A DNA stretch of 64,000 nucleotides from Lautropia sp. (GTDB lineage Bacteria; Pseudomonadota; Gammaproteobacteria; Burkholderiales; Burkholderiaceae_E): NCBI GenBank assembly GCA_030527825.1, contig JAUNAC010000002.1, positions 1-64,000 of the forward strand. Reading direction: 5' to 3'. The notes below the pieces were generated by a model. That model ran no database searches and was not told the origin of the DNA. It saw only the letters and a list, made by a program, of their open reading frames with translations. The position numbers and the translations under genes are program-made. Within the stretch, counting starts at the first letter, position 1; each line of letters begins with the position of its first letter. Positions 43,368-54,805 of this stretch are shown here, piece after piece.

Positions 43368-43972
43368 GACGTTTCCTTGCTCTGTTTCAGTCATGGTGGT
43401 CCAGATGGCTGTGCAGCAGCCCGGGATGGGGCTGACATGGCGTATGCCCCAGTACATCTGTCGATACCTGACGCCATCCGTGATGGTGCGCGCGCCTCGT
43501 GGCACTCATTGCAGTGTTGTCATGGTGTTCAGACGGCTTTGTCCCTGGTTGGTGACGGCTTTGGCTTCTTCACGCAGGAACCGCCATTGTCATCTGTGTG
43601 TATAAAAAGACATTGTTACGGGCGCAAACATTCCGGTCAGCGGTGAAGGCAGTGGCTGTGGATAGCACGGGGTTGATGAGATGAGAGGGTGAGGCAAGAA
43701 TGGATAAAAACGCTCTGCATTGCTTGCCATATCAAAGCAGGGCCTGTGCACTCCATGCTTGCATTGAGCAGCCGTTCCATGGCCTGGTAGAGTGCCGGGT
43801 CTTTGGGATTTCAGCGTGACCGCTGTCGTCTTGTTCCGACAGCCGTTCCGTGGTCGATGGCCGTTGGTTTGAGTGCTTGTCTGCGCGCTCTCTGTCCAGG
43901 CAATGCACTGGCTCGGCGACGTCTGTGTCGGTGTGGGCCCGTCTGCTGAAGCGTGTCCCTGACACAGGAGAC
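43368..43972. other. Long non-coding gap before groL terminator
   Basis: About 600 bp without a supported gene lies between the MFS start and the terminator after groL. A TATAAA at about 43604-43609 could be a promoter element. One minus-strand stretch near 43520-43600 reads as FLREEAKAVTNQGQ-like peptide but has an in-frame stop and no start, so it may be chance or a relic. Confidence 0.35.
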
Positions 43973-43974
43973 AA

Positions 43975-44012
43975 AAAAGCCGTGGCCAGAAAACTTCCTG
44001 ACCACGGCTTTT
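43975..44012 (-). terminator. Terminator of the groES-groL operon
   Basis: AAAAGCCGTGG (43975-43985) and CCACGGCTTTT (44002-44012) form an 11-bp perfect stem. On the minus strand the second arm ends in a T run. It lies 50 bp after the groL stop. Confidence 0.88.
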
Positions 44013-44061
44013 CCGTGACAGCCGGGGAACCCGAGGGCTTCCCGACTGGCAGAGGGATGGA

Positions 44062-45765
<1,704 letters not shown>

Positions 45766-45837
45766 TTATCTGCCGGCTGAATTGGGGGAGCGATAGCCGC
45801 CGGGGGCGGATGAATCGCGGGATATGAGGCTTGTGGT

Positions 45838-46125
45838 TTACTGAACGACTGCCATGATGTCTTCTTCGCGCATCACGAGCAGCTCTTCGCCGTCAACCTT
45901 GACAGTCTGGCCGGAATATTTGCCGAAAAGGACTTTATCGCCAACTTTGACAGCCAGGGGGCGAACCTTGCCGTCATCACCGATCTTGCCTTCGCCAATA
46001 GCCAGGACCTCGCCCTGGTCAGGCTTTTCTGCTGCATTTTCTGGCAGCACGATGCCAGAAGCGGTCTTGCGCTCGTTATCGAGGCGCTTGATGATGACGC
46101 GGTCATGCAGGGGACGCAGTTTCAT
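45838..46125 (-). CDS. groES: Co-chaperonin GroES (Cpn10)
   Basis: The 95-residue protein starts [44 protein letters not shown], with the mobile loop at about 17-34, and ends [14 protein letters not shown]. It forms the heptameric lid of GroEL. It is the first gene of the operon; the leader carries a CIRCE element and a sigma-32-like promoter. Confidence 0.99.
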   Translation of the reverse strand: MKLRPLHDRVIIKRLDNERKTASGIVLPENAAEKPDQGEVLAIGEGKIGDDGKVRPLAVKVGDKVLFGKYSGQTVKVDGEELLVMREEDIMAVVQ

Positions 46126-46235
46126 TCAATCTACTCCTGAACAAAAATTTGGGACGGGTTGAATAGGGTGCTCCGGCCGGACGAACATCCACCTGCAGGT
46201 GGGTAGGTGAACCAGGCAGGAACAGGATGTCATCG

Positions 46236-46264
46236 AAACTGGGGACAGTCAGCACAAAGACAAG
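46236..46264 (-). promoter_or_regulatory. Sigma-32-like heat-shock promoter of groESL
   Basis: On the minus strand CTTGTCT (46264-46258) and CCCCAGTTT (46244-46236) are separated by 13 bp, close to the CTTGAAA-N(11-16)-CCCCATNT consensus for RpoH promoters. It lies 111 bp before the groES ATG. Confidence 0.6.
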
Positions 46265-46292
46265 GGCCAAAGGCAAAAAATTTTTGCGGATT

Positions 46293-46319
46293 TTGGCACT
46301 CGCCGCAAGAGAGTGCTAA
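46293..46319 (-). promoter_or_regulatory. CIRCE operator (HrcA-binding site)
   Basis: TTGGCACTC (46293-46301), nine bases, GAGTGCTAA (46311-46319): this is the CIRCE consensus TTAGCACTC-N9-GAGTGCTAA with one mismatch. It lies upstream of the sigma-32-like promoter, so groESL appears to be under both HrcA repression and RpoH activation. Confidence 0.92.
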
Positions 46320-46518
46320 TGGTAATGATAGACAAGGCTTGATGGTCGACGCAAGCCGCCCATGGCGGGCTGCGCTGCCTGAATGTGGTGGATCTGCTGC
46401 CGGGCTGACGCTTTGTCGGGGCTGACAGGGCGTTCGTCATGGTTGTGAGTGTTCGTGCATATGGGCGCCTCATGATGGTTCTTTCGTGTATTCTGGCTTC
46501 TTGCGCAGCGGTGGGGCA

Positions 46519-48204
46519 ATGATGGGTGACAGGGTGGTACCGGGAGGGTGGGCCAGAAAGTATGGGTCCAAGGCTGGCATAGCGGCAGCGGGGGTGCTGG
46601 CGGTGTTTTCGCTGGCGAGCGCTGTCGGTGCAACGCGACCAGCGCCCCCCCCTCCGACCAGTCTGCAGACCGCCATGCTGGAGTGGCCCCGCACGGACAC
46701 CGGTGAGGTTGCCCGGATCTCTCCTGAAGCAATGACCGCCCTGGCGGTGCAGCAGTTGTTCCGTGCCGGGATTGCCGAAACAGATTTCGGGCTGGCGATT
46801 GAGCCTGTGGAAGCGGGGCATGGTGGTTCCGGCAGCAGGCACGATATGGGAGCATCGCTGCCAGGTGCGGCAGTTGCCCAGCAGAGTGTGAGCGGCGCCG
46901 TGTCTGGTGCGCTGTCCCCTGTAGCGGGCACGGTGACACCGTTGCTTCAGGTGTCTCATCAAGCCGGGATTCCGTTTAATCCTGCCTCCACCATGAAGCT
47001 TGTCACGACGTATGCGGCACTGTCGATGCTAGGACCGGGATATCACTGGAATACGCGGTTTCTGACAACCGGGGAGATCCGTGGGGGTGTGCTGTATGGA
47101 GATCTTATTCTTCAGGGGGGCGGCGACCCGCATCTGGTGATTGAAGATCTGCATGCGCTGATGGCGGACCTTCGGGCCAGGGGGCTGCAAACGATTCGGG
47201 GCGATCTGGTGATTGATGATGCGCGTTTTGCAGTGGGCCCGACAGATGGCACGCCATTTGATGGGGACGCCTCGCAGGCATACAACGTCAGACCCTGGGC
47301 GGCGCTGACCAATTTCAAGGCCAGCCGCCTGGTCATCGATCCGGCCAGACGGCAGTTGACGCTGGATCCGCCGTTGGCGGATGTGCAGTTGCGCTATGAC
47401 GTGAGGGTGCTGAAGGGCCGCTGCCGGCCGGGGATGGTTCGACTGGGGATGCAGGAGGCAACGCAGCCGGGGGGCAGACCGGTTGTGTCGGTGCATGGTA
47501 CTCAGATGCGATCCTGCGGTACACAGCAGTTTTATGCGGCCATGCTTGACCACCGTCAGTTTCTGCATGGCATTTTCAAGGCGGCCTGGCAGGACATGGG
47601 GGGGCGCCTGGTGGGTAGAACCCGCATTGAGCCAGGGGCGGCGGCGCATGGGAAGTTCCTGTATGCCTGGCAGTCATCGTTCGACCTGGGCGAGGTGGTC
47701 TACAACATCAACAAGTTCAGCAACAATGTGATGACGCGGATGTTGCTGCTGGAGATGGCGGCGGCGGCGGGGAATGGCGCCATGGAGCCGGAGCAGGCCG
47801 GGCAGTGGCTGCATCACTGGTATCAGGGGCAGGGACTGGCCATGCCCTCGCTGACGATGGAAAATGGTTCGGGCCTGTCCCGCAATGCGCGAATCTCTGC
47901 TGGTGACATGGTGGCGCTGCTGGTGCGAGCGGCAGCCAGTCCAGCTGCGCAATGGTTTGAATCATCGCTGCCGGTGGTCGGGATTGATGGCACGATGAAA
48001 ACCCGGTTGCGCCTGGATCCGGTAGCGGGGCAGGCACAGATCAAGACAGGCACCTTGCAGGATGTGAGGGCCATTGCCGGTTATGTGACGGCGGCCTCAG
48101 GGCGGCGCTACGCCCTGTCGCTGATAATCAATGGGAAATACGCATCTGATCAGGCGTTGCATGCCCAGGATGAGTTACTGCGCTGGGTCTATCGCTACGG
48201 CTGA
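46519..48204 (+). CDS. dacB: D-alanyl-D-alanine carboxypeptidase/endopeptidase (PBP4)
   Basis: The 561-residue peptidase-S13 enzyme trims and hydrolyses peptidoglycan cross-links in the periplasm. The N-terminal segment GIAAAGVLAVFSLASAVGA is a signal peptide. The three penicillin-binding motifs are SxxK (STMK, Ser157), SxN (SNN, Ser401) and KTG in IKTGTLQ near 510. The insertion domain between the first two contains LYGDLILQGGGDPHLVIEDL and IRGDLVIDDARF, typical of DacB. ATG 46519 was preferred over GTG 46486, which lacks a ribosome site. It diverges from groESL. Confidence 0.95.
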   Translation: MMGDRVVPGGWARKYGSKAGIAAAGVLAVFSLASAVGATRPAPPPPTSLQTAMLEWPRTDTGEVARISPEAMTALAVQQLFRAGIAETDFGLAIEPVEAGHGGSGSRHDMGASLPGAAVAQQSVSGAVSGALSPVAGTVTPLLQVSHQAGIPFNPASTMKLVTTYAALSMLGPGYHWNTRFLTTGEIRGGVLYGDLILQGGGDPHLVIEDLHALMADLRARGLQTIRGDLVIDDARFAVGPTDGTPFDGDASQAYNVRPWAALTNFKASRLVIDPARRQLTLDPPLADVQLRYDVRVLKGRCRPGMVRLGMQEATQPGGRPVVSVHGTQMRSCGTQQFYAAMLDHRQFLHGIFKAAWQDMGGRLVGRTRIEPGAAAHGKFLYAWQSSFDLGEVVYNINKFSNNVMTRMLLLEMAAAAGNGAMEPEQAGQWLHHWYQGQGLAMPSLTMENGSGLSRNARISAGDMVALLVRAAASPAAQWFESSLPVVGIDGTMKTRLRLDPVAGQAQIKTGTLQDVRAIAGYVTAASGRRYALSLIINGKYASDQALHAQDELLRWVYRYG

Positions 48205-48509
48205 AGAAAGTTCCGTCGGGGCAGGGCGTTGCGTCTGGGGGGCGGGCGTGCCGTCGGGGCGCTCTCATGGCCAGATCTTATGAATCCGGAAATGAGATGA
48301 CGGGCAGGGCATGCCGCCCGATGCCTGCCGGGACGGCACGTAACCGGACGGCGAGAGCGGGAATCTGTCCGTGAGGGTAAGGGCTGCGTCATGATGGGGC
48401 CAAATGGGGCGACCGGTAATCGTTTTATTTATAATAAGAATGCCAGCCCGACACATGGAAGGTATGGCGAATAAAAGTGGAGACAAGGAACGAGAACAAG
48501 GAGTCGTTC
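48205..48509. other. Intergenic upstream of the sugar-acid operon
   Basis: This 305-bp stretch should hold the operon promoter. A TATAAT hexamer at 48430-48435 lies in an A/T-rich patch about 75 bp before ltnD, but no good -35 is at 16-18 bp. No regulator gene is adjacent. Nothing else is recognised. Confidence 0.4.
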
Positions 48510-49427
48510 ATGAGCTACGCGGTAGGCGTGGTCGGTCTTGGCGCGATGGGCATGGGGGCTGCGAAGTCCTGCATCCGGGCAGGGCTGGAGACCTACGGTG
48601 TCGATCTGAACCCCGGTGCGCTTGAGGCGCTGAAGGATGCCGGCGCCCAGGGTGTGGGCGCCAGTGCTGAGGTGTTTGCGGATCGGCTGGATGCCGTCCT
48701 GCTGCTGCTGGTCAACGCAGCCCAGGTTCAGGCTGTCCTGTTTGGCGATGAGCCGGATGGCGATCCCGGGCTTGTGGCCCGGCTGAATCCGGGGACGGGT
48801 GTGATGGTGTCGTCGACGATCTCGGCAGCTGATGCTGCAGGAATCGGTGAGCGGCTGGCAGGGCACGGATTGCTGATGCTGGATGCGCCGGTATCGGGCG
48901 GGGCCGCCAGGGCGGAGCGGGGAGAGATGACGGTTATGGCTGCCGGGTCGGCGGAAGCCTTTTCGCGTCTGGCGCCGGTGCTCGATGCCGTGGCGGGCAA
49001 GGTATACAACGTCGGTACCGAGCTTGGCCAGGGGGCGACAGTCAAGATCATCCACCAGCTGCTGGCCGGGGTTCATATCGCCGCGGGGGCCGAGGCCATG
49101 GCGCTGGCGGCAAGGGCAGGCATTCCGCTGGACCTGATGTATGACGTCGTCACGCATGCCGCCGGGAATTCGTGGATGTTCGAGAATCGCATGAAGCATG
49201 TGGTGGAAGGCGATTATGCGCCGCTGTCGATGGTCGACATTTTCGTCAAGGACCTGGGGCTGGTGGCCGAGACGGCCAAGGGTCTGCGCTTTCCCCTGCC
49301 ATTGGCCTCGACGGCGCTGAACATGTTCACGGAGGCCAGCAACGCGGGCTTTGGCAGGGAAGATGACAGTGCCGTCATCAAGATATTTAGTGGCATTGAG
49401 CTTCCGCGCAAAGGAGAGCCGACATGA
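48510..49427 (+). CDS. ltnD: L-threonate dehydrogenase (beta-hydroxyacid dehydrogenase family)
   Basis: The 305-residue enzyme has the Rossmann motif VGVVGLGAMGMGAAKSC at residues 5-21, the substrate-binding DAPVSGGAARAERGEMTVM near 130, and the catalytic Lys in GATVKIIHQLLAG near 175. It oxidises L-threonate at C2 to 2-oxo-tetronate. The ATG at 48510 follows AAGGAG. The next four enzymes are a recognised four-carbon acid-sugar set, which supports this assignment over tartronate semialdehyde reductase. Confidence 0.9.
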   Translation: MSYAVGVVGLGAMGMGAAKSCIRAGLETYGVDLNPGALEALKDAGAQGVGASAEVFADRLDAVLLLLVNAAQVQAVLFGDEPDGDPGLVARLNPGTGVMVSSTISAADAAGIGERLAGHGLLMLDAPVSGGAARAERGEMTVMAAGSAEAFSRLAPVLDAVAGKVYNVGTELGQGATVKIIHQLLAGVHIAAGAEAMALAARAGIPLDLMYDVVTHAAGNSWMFENRMKHVVEGDYAPLSMVDIFVKDLGLVAETAKGLRFPLPLASTALNMFTEASNAGFGREDDSAVIKIFSGIELPRKGEPT

Positions 49428-50674
49428 TCCAGCTGGGGGTCATCGCCGATGACTTCACGGGGGGCAGCGATATCGCCAGCTTTCTGGTGGAAAATGGCCT
49501 GCGCACGGTGCAGATGAATGGTGTCCCGGCCCGTGGCCTGCCGGAAGGGGTCGATGCGGTCGTCATCAGCCTGAAGTCGCGCTCGAATCCGGTGGCCGAG
49601 GCCATCGAGCAGTCGCTGTCTGCCCTGAAGTGGTTGCAGGAACAGGGGTGCGGGCAGTTCTATTTCAAGTACTGCTCCACCTTCGACAGTACCGCCCAGG
49701 GCAACATTGGTCCGGTGGCGGATGCCCTGCTGGACGCCCTTGGCGAGTCGTTCACCGTGATCTCGCCGGCACTGCCCGTCAATGGCCGGACCATCTTCAA
49801 TGGCTACCTGTTCGTCGGCAGGGTGCTGCTCAACGAGTCGGGTATGCAGAACCACCCGATCACGCCCATGAGGGATGCCAGCCTGATACGCCTGATGGAT
49901 GCGCAGGCCAAGGGCAGGACTGGCCTGGTGGCATATGCCGACATGGCGCAGGGCGCTGCGCATGTCAGCGAATGTCTGCAGCGCCTTCAGTCTGAAGGCT
50001 TCCGGTATGCCGTGGCCGACAGCGTGGAGGACGGGCAGCTGGCCGTGCTTGCGCAAGCCTGCGCCGACCTGAAGCTGCTCACGGGGGGCTCTGGGCTTGC
50101 AGCTTATGTAGCAGCGCGGCTGAGTGGCGGCCAGAAAGGACAAGATGCCTTCGTGCCACCCAGGGCGCGCGGTATCGTGCTGTCCGGGTCATGCTCGGTG
50201 ATGACGAACCGTCAGGTGGCAGCCTATCGGGCCAAGGCGCCAGCGCTGTTCGTGGTGGCAGAGCGTTGTGTGCGCGAAGGGGATGCCTATGTCGACGAGC
50301 TGTTCGACTGGGCGCACGGCTATCGCGATTCGGTGCTGGCGCCGTTGCTGTATGCGACCGTGCCGCCGGATGAACTGCATGTCATTCAGCAGCGCCTGGG
50401 GGCGGAGGTGGCCAGCCATGCCATCGAGAATGCCTTTGCGGCACTGGCCGAGCGCCTGCGTGCCGATGGGGTCAGGAACTTCATCACGGCGGGAGGGGAG
50501 ACCTCCAGCATCGTCGTGCAGCGCCTGGGCATCGAAGGCTTCCGCATCGGCAGACGGATTGCGCCGGGGGTGCCCTGGCTGCGGGTGCTCGACAGCGATG
50601 TCCACCTCGCCCTGAAGTCCGGAAACTTCGGCAGCGAGGATTTCTTTGCCGTGGCACAGGACATGCTGGGGTAG
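49424..50674 (+). CDS. otnK: 3-Oxo-tetronate kinase
   Basis: The 416-residue kinase of the former DUF1537 family has the N-terminal GVIADDFTGGSDIASFLVENGLRTVQ block, KYCSTFDSTAQGNIGPV for substrate contact, and the C-terminal nucleotide-binding VRNFITAGGETSSIVVQRLGI and PGVPWLRV motifs. It phosphorylates 3-oxo-tetronate at O4. Its ATG overlaps the ltnD stop by 4 bp. Confidence 0.93.
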   Translation: MIQLGVIADDFTGGSDIASFLVENGLRTVQMNGVPARGLPEGVDAVVISLKSRSNPVAEAIEQSLSALKWLQEQGCGQFYFKYCSTFDSTAQGNIGPVADALLDALGESFTVISPALPVNGRTIFNGYLFVGRVLLNESGMQNHPITPMRDASLIRLMDAQAKGRTGLVAYADMAQGAAHVSECLQRLQSEGFRYAVADSVEDGQLAVLAQACADLKLLTGGSGLAAYVAARLSGGQKGQDAFVPPRARGIVLSGSCSVMTNRQVAAYRAKAPALFVVAERCVREGDAYVDELFDWAHGYRDSVLAPLLYATVPPDELHVIQQRLGAEVASHAIENAFAALAERLRADGVRNFITAGGETSSIVVQRLGIEGFRIGRRIAPGVPWLRVLDSDVHLALKSGNFGSEDFFAVAQDMLG

Positions 50675-50765
50675 TGAATGTGCACCGCGCGGGCAGCTGG
50701 GCCCGCGGGCGGTACCAGGGACCGGGGTGCAGGGATCGCCGGCCATGTCCGGCATGTGAGGGGAT

Positions 50766-51398
50766 ATGACGGAGCAGGAACAGAAGGAACAGATGGTGGC
50801 GCTGGCCCGCTCGTTCTATGAACGCGGCTACAGCGTGGGGGGAGCCGGCAATCTGTCGGTACGACTGTCTGATGGTCGTTTCCTGGTGACGCCGACAGGG
50901 GCATCGCTGGGAAGGCTGGTGGCGGATCGGCTGTCCGTGATCGATGGCGATGGACAGCTGCTTGAGGGTGACAAGCCGAGCAAGGAGTCGGTCTTTCACC
51001 TTGCGATGTATCGCCGGAATCCTGCCTGCCGGGCGATCGTCCACCTGCACTCCACGTATCTGACGGCCCTGTCCTGCCTGAAGGGGCTGGATGAGCACAA
51101 TGCCCTGAAGGCTTTCACGCCCTACTACGTGATGCGGGTGGGGGCTCTGCCGGTCATTCCGTACTATCGGCCCGGACATCCGGATATCGCGCGGGAGCTG
51201 GAGGCCAGGGCGCTTGATGGCCGGGCATTCCTGCTTGCCAACCATGGTGTGGTGGTGACGGGGGCGAATCTTGAGGATGCGGTCGACAACACCGAGGAGC
51301 TGGAGGAGACGGCACGCCTGTTCTTCATCCTGAAGGGACACGACATCCGCTACCTGAGTGATGCCGAGGTGAACGATCTGAAGAACCGGGGGAAATGA
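50766..51398 (+). CDS. otnC: 3-Oxo-tetronate 4-phosphate decarboxylase (class-II aldolase fold)
   Basis: The 210-residue protein has the AraD/FucA-like zinc fold: [28 protein letters not shown], the metal ligands in [13 protein letters not shown] near 96, [13 protein letters not shown], and [24 protein letters not shown]. It decarboxylates 3-oxo-tetronate 4-phosphate to dihydroxyacetone phosphate. It starts 91 bp after otnK and overlaps otnI by ATGA. Confidence 0.92.
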   Translation: MTEQEQKEQMVALARSFYERGYSVGGAGNLSVRLSDGRFLVTPTGASLGRLVADRLSVIDGDGQLLEGDKPSKESVFHLAMYRRNPACRAIVHLHSTYLTALSCLKGLDEHNALKAFTPYYVMRVGALPVIPYYRPGHPDIARELEARALDGRAFLLANHGVVVTGANLEDAVDNTEELEETARLFFILKGHDIRYLSDAEVNDLKNRGK

Positions 51399-52177
51399 CG
51401 ATGCCAAGACTTGCCGCGAATCTTTCGATGATGTTTGCCGACCGTCCCTTCCTGGAGCGCTTCAGGGCGGCCGCCGATGCGGGGTTCAGGCATGTGGAGT
51501 TCCTGTTTCCGTATGAATATCCCGTTGATGAACTGAAGGGACTGCTGGATGGAAACGGCCTGCAGCAGGTGCTCTTCAATACGGCGCCCGGCGAACCTGC
51601 CCGAGGGGAATGGGGGCTGTCGGCATTGCCTGGCCGCGAGTCCGAGGCGCGAGAGCACATCGCGCAGGCGCTCGAATACGCGAGAGGGCTGGCCTGCCCA
51701 CAGGTTCACATCATGGCTGGCGTGGTGCCCGACGGCGTTGACCGGAAGGATTGCCTGGCAACCTTTATCGAGAACATCCGCCATGCGTCCTCGCTGTTCC
51801 GTCCGCATGGCGTGCGGATCATGCTGGAGGCGCTCAGTCCACAGGTGAAGCCCGGCTACCTGCTGCGCAGCCAGTACGATACGCTGGTTGCCGTCGAGGC
51901 GATCGATCGCGACAACGTATTCATCCAGTTCGATTACTTCCATGCCCAGAACGTCGATGGGAACCTCACCCGGATGACGGAGGCAATGATCGGCCGGATC
52001 GGTCATGTGCAGATTGCTTCCGTGCCTGACCGTCATGAGCCTGACGAGGGCGAGGTGCATTATCCCCATCTGTTCGCGCTGCTCGATCGCCTGGGCTATG
52101 CCGGGTATGTGGGGTGCGAATACAACCCGCGGGCGGGGACTGAAGCGGGTCTGGACTGGGCCAGGCCCTATCTGTGA
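51395..52177 (+). CDS. otnI: 2-Oxo-tetronate isomerase (hydroxypyruvate-isomerase family)
   Basis: The 260-residue TIM-barrel protein has the family blocks [78 protein letters not shown] (metal Glu), and [19 protein letters not shown], then [18 protein letters not shown]. It converts 2-oxo-tetronate from threonate or erythronate oxidation to the 3-oxo form for OtnK. The TGA of otnC overlaps its ATG. Confidence 0.93.
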   Translation: MTMPRLAANLSMMFADRPFLERFRAAADAGFRHVEFLFPYEYPVDELKGLLDGNGLQQVLFNTAPGEPARGEWGLSALPGRESEAREHIAQALEYARGLACPQVHIMAGVVPDGVDRKDCLATFIENIRHASSLFRPHGVRIMLEALSPQVKPGYLLRSQYDTLVAVEAIDRDNVFIQFDYFHAQNVDGNLTRMTEAMIGRIGHVQIASVPDRHEPDEGEVHYPHLFALLDRLGYAGYVGCEYNPRAGTEAGLDWARPYL

Positions 52178-52199
52178 GATCCAAGGACAAGGAGGAGAG

Positions 52200-53141
52200 A
52201 TGAACATCGTGATCACTGGCGGTGCTGGCTTCCTGGGGCAACGGCTGGCGCGGGCGCTGCTGGCGCAGGATGAATCGGTTCGGCTGACATTGGTGGATGC
52301 CGTCATGCCGGTGCTGGATGACGCCCGCGTTCGGTGCGTGGCAATGGATCTGCGGGAGGCCGGGCGGCTTCCGGATGTCATCACGGCCGATACGGATGCG
52401 GTCTTTCACCTGGCGGCCATCGTCAGCAGCCATGCCGAAGCCGATCCTGACCTCGGATATGAAATCAACTTTCTGTCGACCCGTCACATCCTGGAGCATA
52501 TCCGGGCGGTCAGGCCGGGGATCCGCCTGGTGTTCTCCAGTTCACTGGCGGTGTACGGGGGAGCGCTGCCGGCGATCATCCGTGACGATACGGCCGTGAC
52601 ACCGCAGTCCTGCTATGGCACCCAGAAGGCCATGGCCGAGCTGCTGCTCAACGACTACTCCCGCAAGGGGTTCGTCGATGGCCTGTGCGTGCGCCTGCCG
52701 ACGGTGTGCATCCGTCCGGGCAAGCCCAACAAGGCGGCTTCTTCCTTCGTCAGCGGCATCATGCGCGAGCCCCTGCAGGGCGAGGACGCCGTGCTGCCGG
52801 TGTCCCCGGACCTGCGGCTCTGGCTGTCCAGCCCGGATACGGTGGTCTCGAACCTGGTGCACGCGCTGAAGGCACCACGGCTTGGCCTGCGGGACTGGCA
52901 TGTGATCAATCTGCCCGGCTTCACGATCAGTGTGCAGCAGATGCTCGACACGCTGGCGGACATCAGGGGCAAGGCCGTGCTGGATCATGTGAAACCGGCA
53001 TTCGACGACGGCATCCATGCCATCGTGGCCAGCTGGCCGGCCGCCATCGATGACGCCACTGCCCTGCGGCATGGTTTCGTCCGTGATGGTGACTTTGCCG
53101 GCGTCATCCAGCAGTTCATCGACAAAGACCTGAAGAAATGA
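52200..53141 (+). CDS. denD: D-erythronate dehydrogenase (extended SDR)
   Basis: The 313-residue NAD-dependent epimerase/dehydratase-like enzyme has GGAGFLGQRLARALL at residues 7-21 and the YGTQK catalytic pair near 140. LCVRLPTVCIRPGKPNKAASSFVSGIMREPLQG matches the DenD family substrate region. It oxidises D-erythronate at C2. ATG 52200 follows AAGGAGGAGA; the open frame upstream overlaps otnI in another phase. Having both LtnD and DenD suggests the operon accepts more than one four-carbon acid sugar. Confidence 0.92.
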   Translation: MNIVITGGAGFLGQRLARALLAQDESVRLTLVDAVMPVLDDARVRCVAMDLREAGRLPDVITADTDAVFHLAAIVSSHAEADPDLGYEINFLSTRHILEHIRAVRPGIRLVFSSSLAVYGGALPAIIRDDTAVTPQSCYGTQKAMAELLLNDYSRKGFVDGLCVRLPTVCIRPGKPNKAASSFVSGIMREPLQGEDAVLPVSPDLRLWLSSPDTVVSNLVHALKAPRLGLRDWHVINLPGFTISVQQMLDTLADIRGKAVLDHVKPAFDDGIHAIVASWPAAIDDATALRHGFVRDGDFAGVIQQFIDKDLKK

Positions 53142-53159
53142 GTTGAGGAGACACTGACC

Positions 53160-54674
53160 GTGGAGCAGCCACAAACCGTACTGGGCCTGCCGATGCCCAT
53201 CATCGGCCTGCTGATCGCCGTTTTCGTCCTGATCTATCTGGTGCTGCGTACCCGGGTGCATGCCTTCCTGGCGATGCTGATCGCAGCATCCATCGCCGGT
53301 GTGGGGGGCGGACTGAGTGCCACCGATACGCTGAATGCGCTGGCCAAGGGCTTCGGTTCCACCCTGGGCAGCATCGGCATTGTCATCGGCCTGGGGGTGA
53401 TGATGGGGCGCATCCTTGAGGTCTCGGGAGCGGCCGAGAAGATGGCCTTCAGCTTCATCAGCTTCCTGGGCAAGAAGCGGGAGGAATGGGCGCTGGCAAT
53501 CACCGGCTATATCGTCAGCATTCCGATCTTCGTGGATTCGGCCTTCGTGGTGCTGTATCCCGTAGCCAAGGCGCTGGCGAAGACCGGCAAGCGTTCCCTG
53601 CTCACGCTGGGGGTGGCTCTGGCCAGCGGGCTGGTCGTCACGCACCACATGGTGCCGCCGACACCGGGGCCGCTCGGGGTGGCCGGCATCTTCGGGGTGG
53701 ATCTGGGGGCGATGCTGCTGGTGGGTATGGTCGTGGCGGTTCCCTGCGTGATCGGCATGGTGCTGTATGCGCAGTGGCTGGCCCGCAAGTATCCGGACTT
53801 CAACGAGCAGAGCTTCAGCCAGGATGAATTGCGCGACAGGCTGGACAGCTACCTGCAGGAGCATGCCGAGCGGCCGATGCCCAGCCTGTTCCTGTCGATG
53901 CTGCCGATCGTGCTGCCGATCGCGCTGATCTTTGTGAAGGCGCTGGTGGACGTGGCGGCCAAGTACAGTGTCGGCAGCGATGCCGCGTTGCATGCCTTCG
54001 AGGCCGGCGGGCTGTACCAGGCGATCTCCTTCGTGGGGCATCCGATCGTGGCGCTGGCAATCAGCGTGCTGGTGGCGGTTTATACCCTGATGCCGAACGC
54101 CACGGCACACGAGACGGCAACCGAGCTGGAGACCGGGGTGAGCTCGGCGGGCATCATCCTGCTGGTGACGGGGGCGGGCGGTGCATTGGGGGCCATCCTG
54201 CGCGACAGTGGCGCCGGTGCCCATCTGGCCCGGCAGGTCGCGGCCCTGCCGATCTCGCCCATCCTGATCCCGTTCATCGTTGCGACGCTGGTGCGTTTCA
54301 TCCAGGGGTCGGGCACGGTGGCCATGGTGACGGCCGCCTCGATCACGGCGCCGGTGCTGGCCGAGATCGACGGCATCAACATGCTGCTGGCGGCCCAGGC
54401 AGCGACCATCGGCTCGTTGTTCTTCGGCTATTTCAATGACAGCTTCTTCTGGGTCGTCAACCGGATGATGGGAATCTCGGATGTGAAGAAGCAGATGGTC
54501 GTCTGGTCGATCCCGACAACGATCGCCTGGGGCGTGGGCGGTGCCTGCGTGGCGGTGGCCAATCTGCTCTTCGGCAGCCATGGTTCGTTGCTCGATCCGC
54601 TGCTGCCGCTGGTGGTGCTGGCGGGCCTGATTGTCTATGTCATGCACCAGAACCGGAAGCTGGCCAGGGCCTGA
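53160..54674 (+). CDS. GntP-family acid-sugar permease
   Basis: The 504-residue transporter has many membrane segments, starting PMPIIGLLIAVFVLIYLVLRTRVHAFLAMLIAASIAG. It has the GntP signatures GFGSTLGSIGIVIGLGVMMGRILEVSGAAEKMA, VTHHMVPPTPGPLGVAGIFGVDLG and RFIQGSGTVAMVTAASI. The start is a GTG behind GAGGAG. It is the last gene of the operon and probably imports threonate or erythronate. Confidence 0.93.
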   Translation: MEQPQTVLGLPMPIIGLLIAVFVLIYLVLRTRVHAFLAMLIAASIAGVGGGLSATDTLNALAKGFGSTLGSIGIVIGLGVMMGRILEVSGAAEKMAFSFISFLGKKREEWALAITGYIVSIPIFVDSAFVVLYPVAKALAKTGKRSLLTLGVALASGLVVTHHMVPPTPGPLGVAGIFGVDLGAMLLVGMVVAVPCVIGMVLYAQWLARKYPDFNEQSFSQDELRDRLDSYLQEHAERPMPSLFLSMLPIVLPIALIFVKALVDVAAKYSVGSDAALHAFEAGGLYQAISFVGHPIVALAISVLVAVYTLMPNATAHETATELETGVSSAGIILLVTGAGGALGAILRDSGAGAHLARQVAALPISPILIPFIVATLVRFIQGSGTVAMVTAASITAPVLAEIDGINMLLAAQAATIGSLFFGYFNDSFFWVVNRMMGISDVKKQMVVWSIPTTIAWGVGGACVAVANLLFGSHGSLLDPLLPLVVLAGLIVYVMHQNRKLARA

Positions 54675-54696
54675 AGGGGCTCGTCGCCGGGAGGCG

Positions 54697-54728
54697 GGCA
54701 GACCATCCTGCAGGAAGGTGGGTCTGCC
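54697..54728 (+). terminator. Hairpin after the GntP gene (possible terminator)
   Basis: GGCAGACC (54697-54704) and GGTCTGCC (54721-54728) form an 8-bp perfect stem 23 bp after the gene stop. The loop holds CCTGCAGG. No T tract follows, so termination would be weak or Rho-assisted. Confidence 0.45.
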
Positions 54729-54805
54729 TGGGTCATGAGAATGTTCGCGATACCGAGCTGGACTTCGAAGGCACCGGCGGATGATGGCATTTTCAATGAC
54801 CGTTC

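Noticed and set aside
43520..43612. Minus-strand peptide MSFYTHR, TGA, then QWRFLREEAKAV.. as a possible selenoprotein or relic
   Set aside because: There is no SECIS-like hairpin after the TGA, it is very short, and no homology is recognised; chance is more likely.
52542..54647. 701-residue minus-strand open frame opposite denD and the GntP gene
   Set aside because: It has a His/Gln/Arg/Asp-rich composition without motifs, antisense to two clearly conserved genes; it is a mirror of high-GC codon usage.
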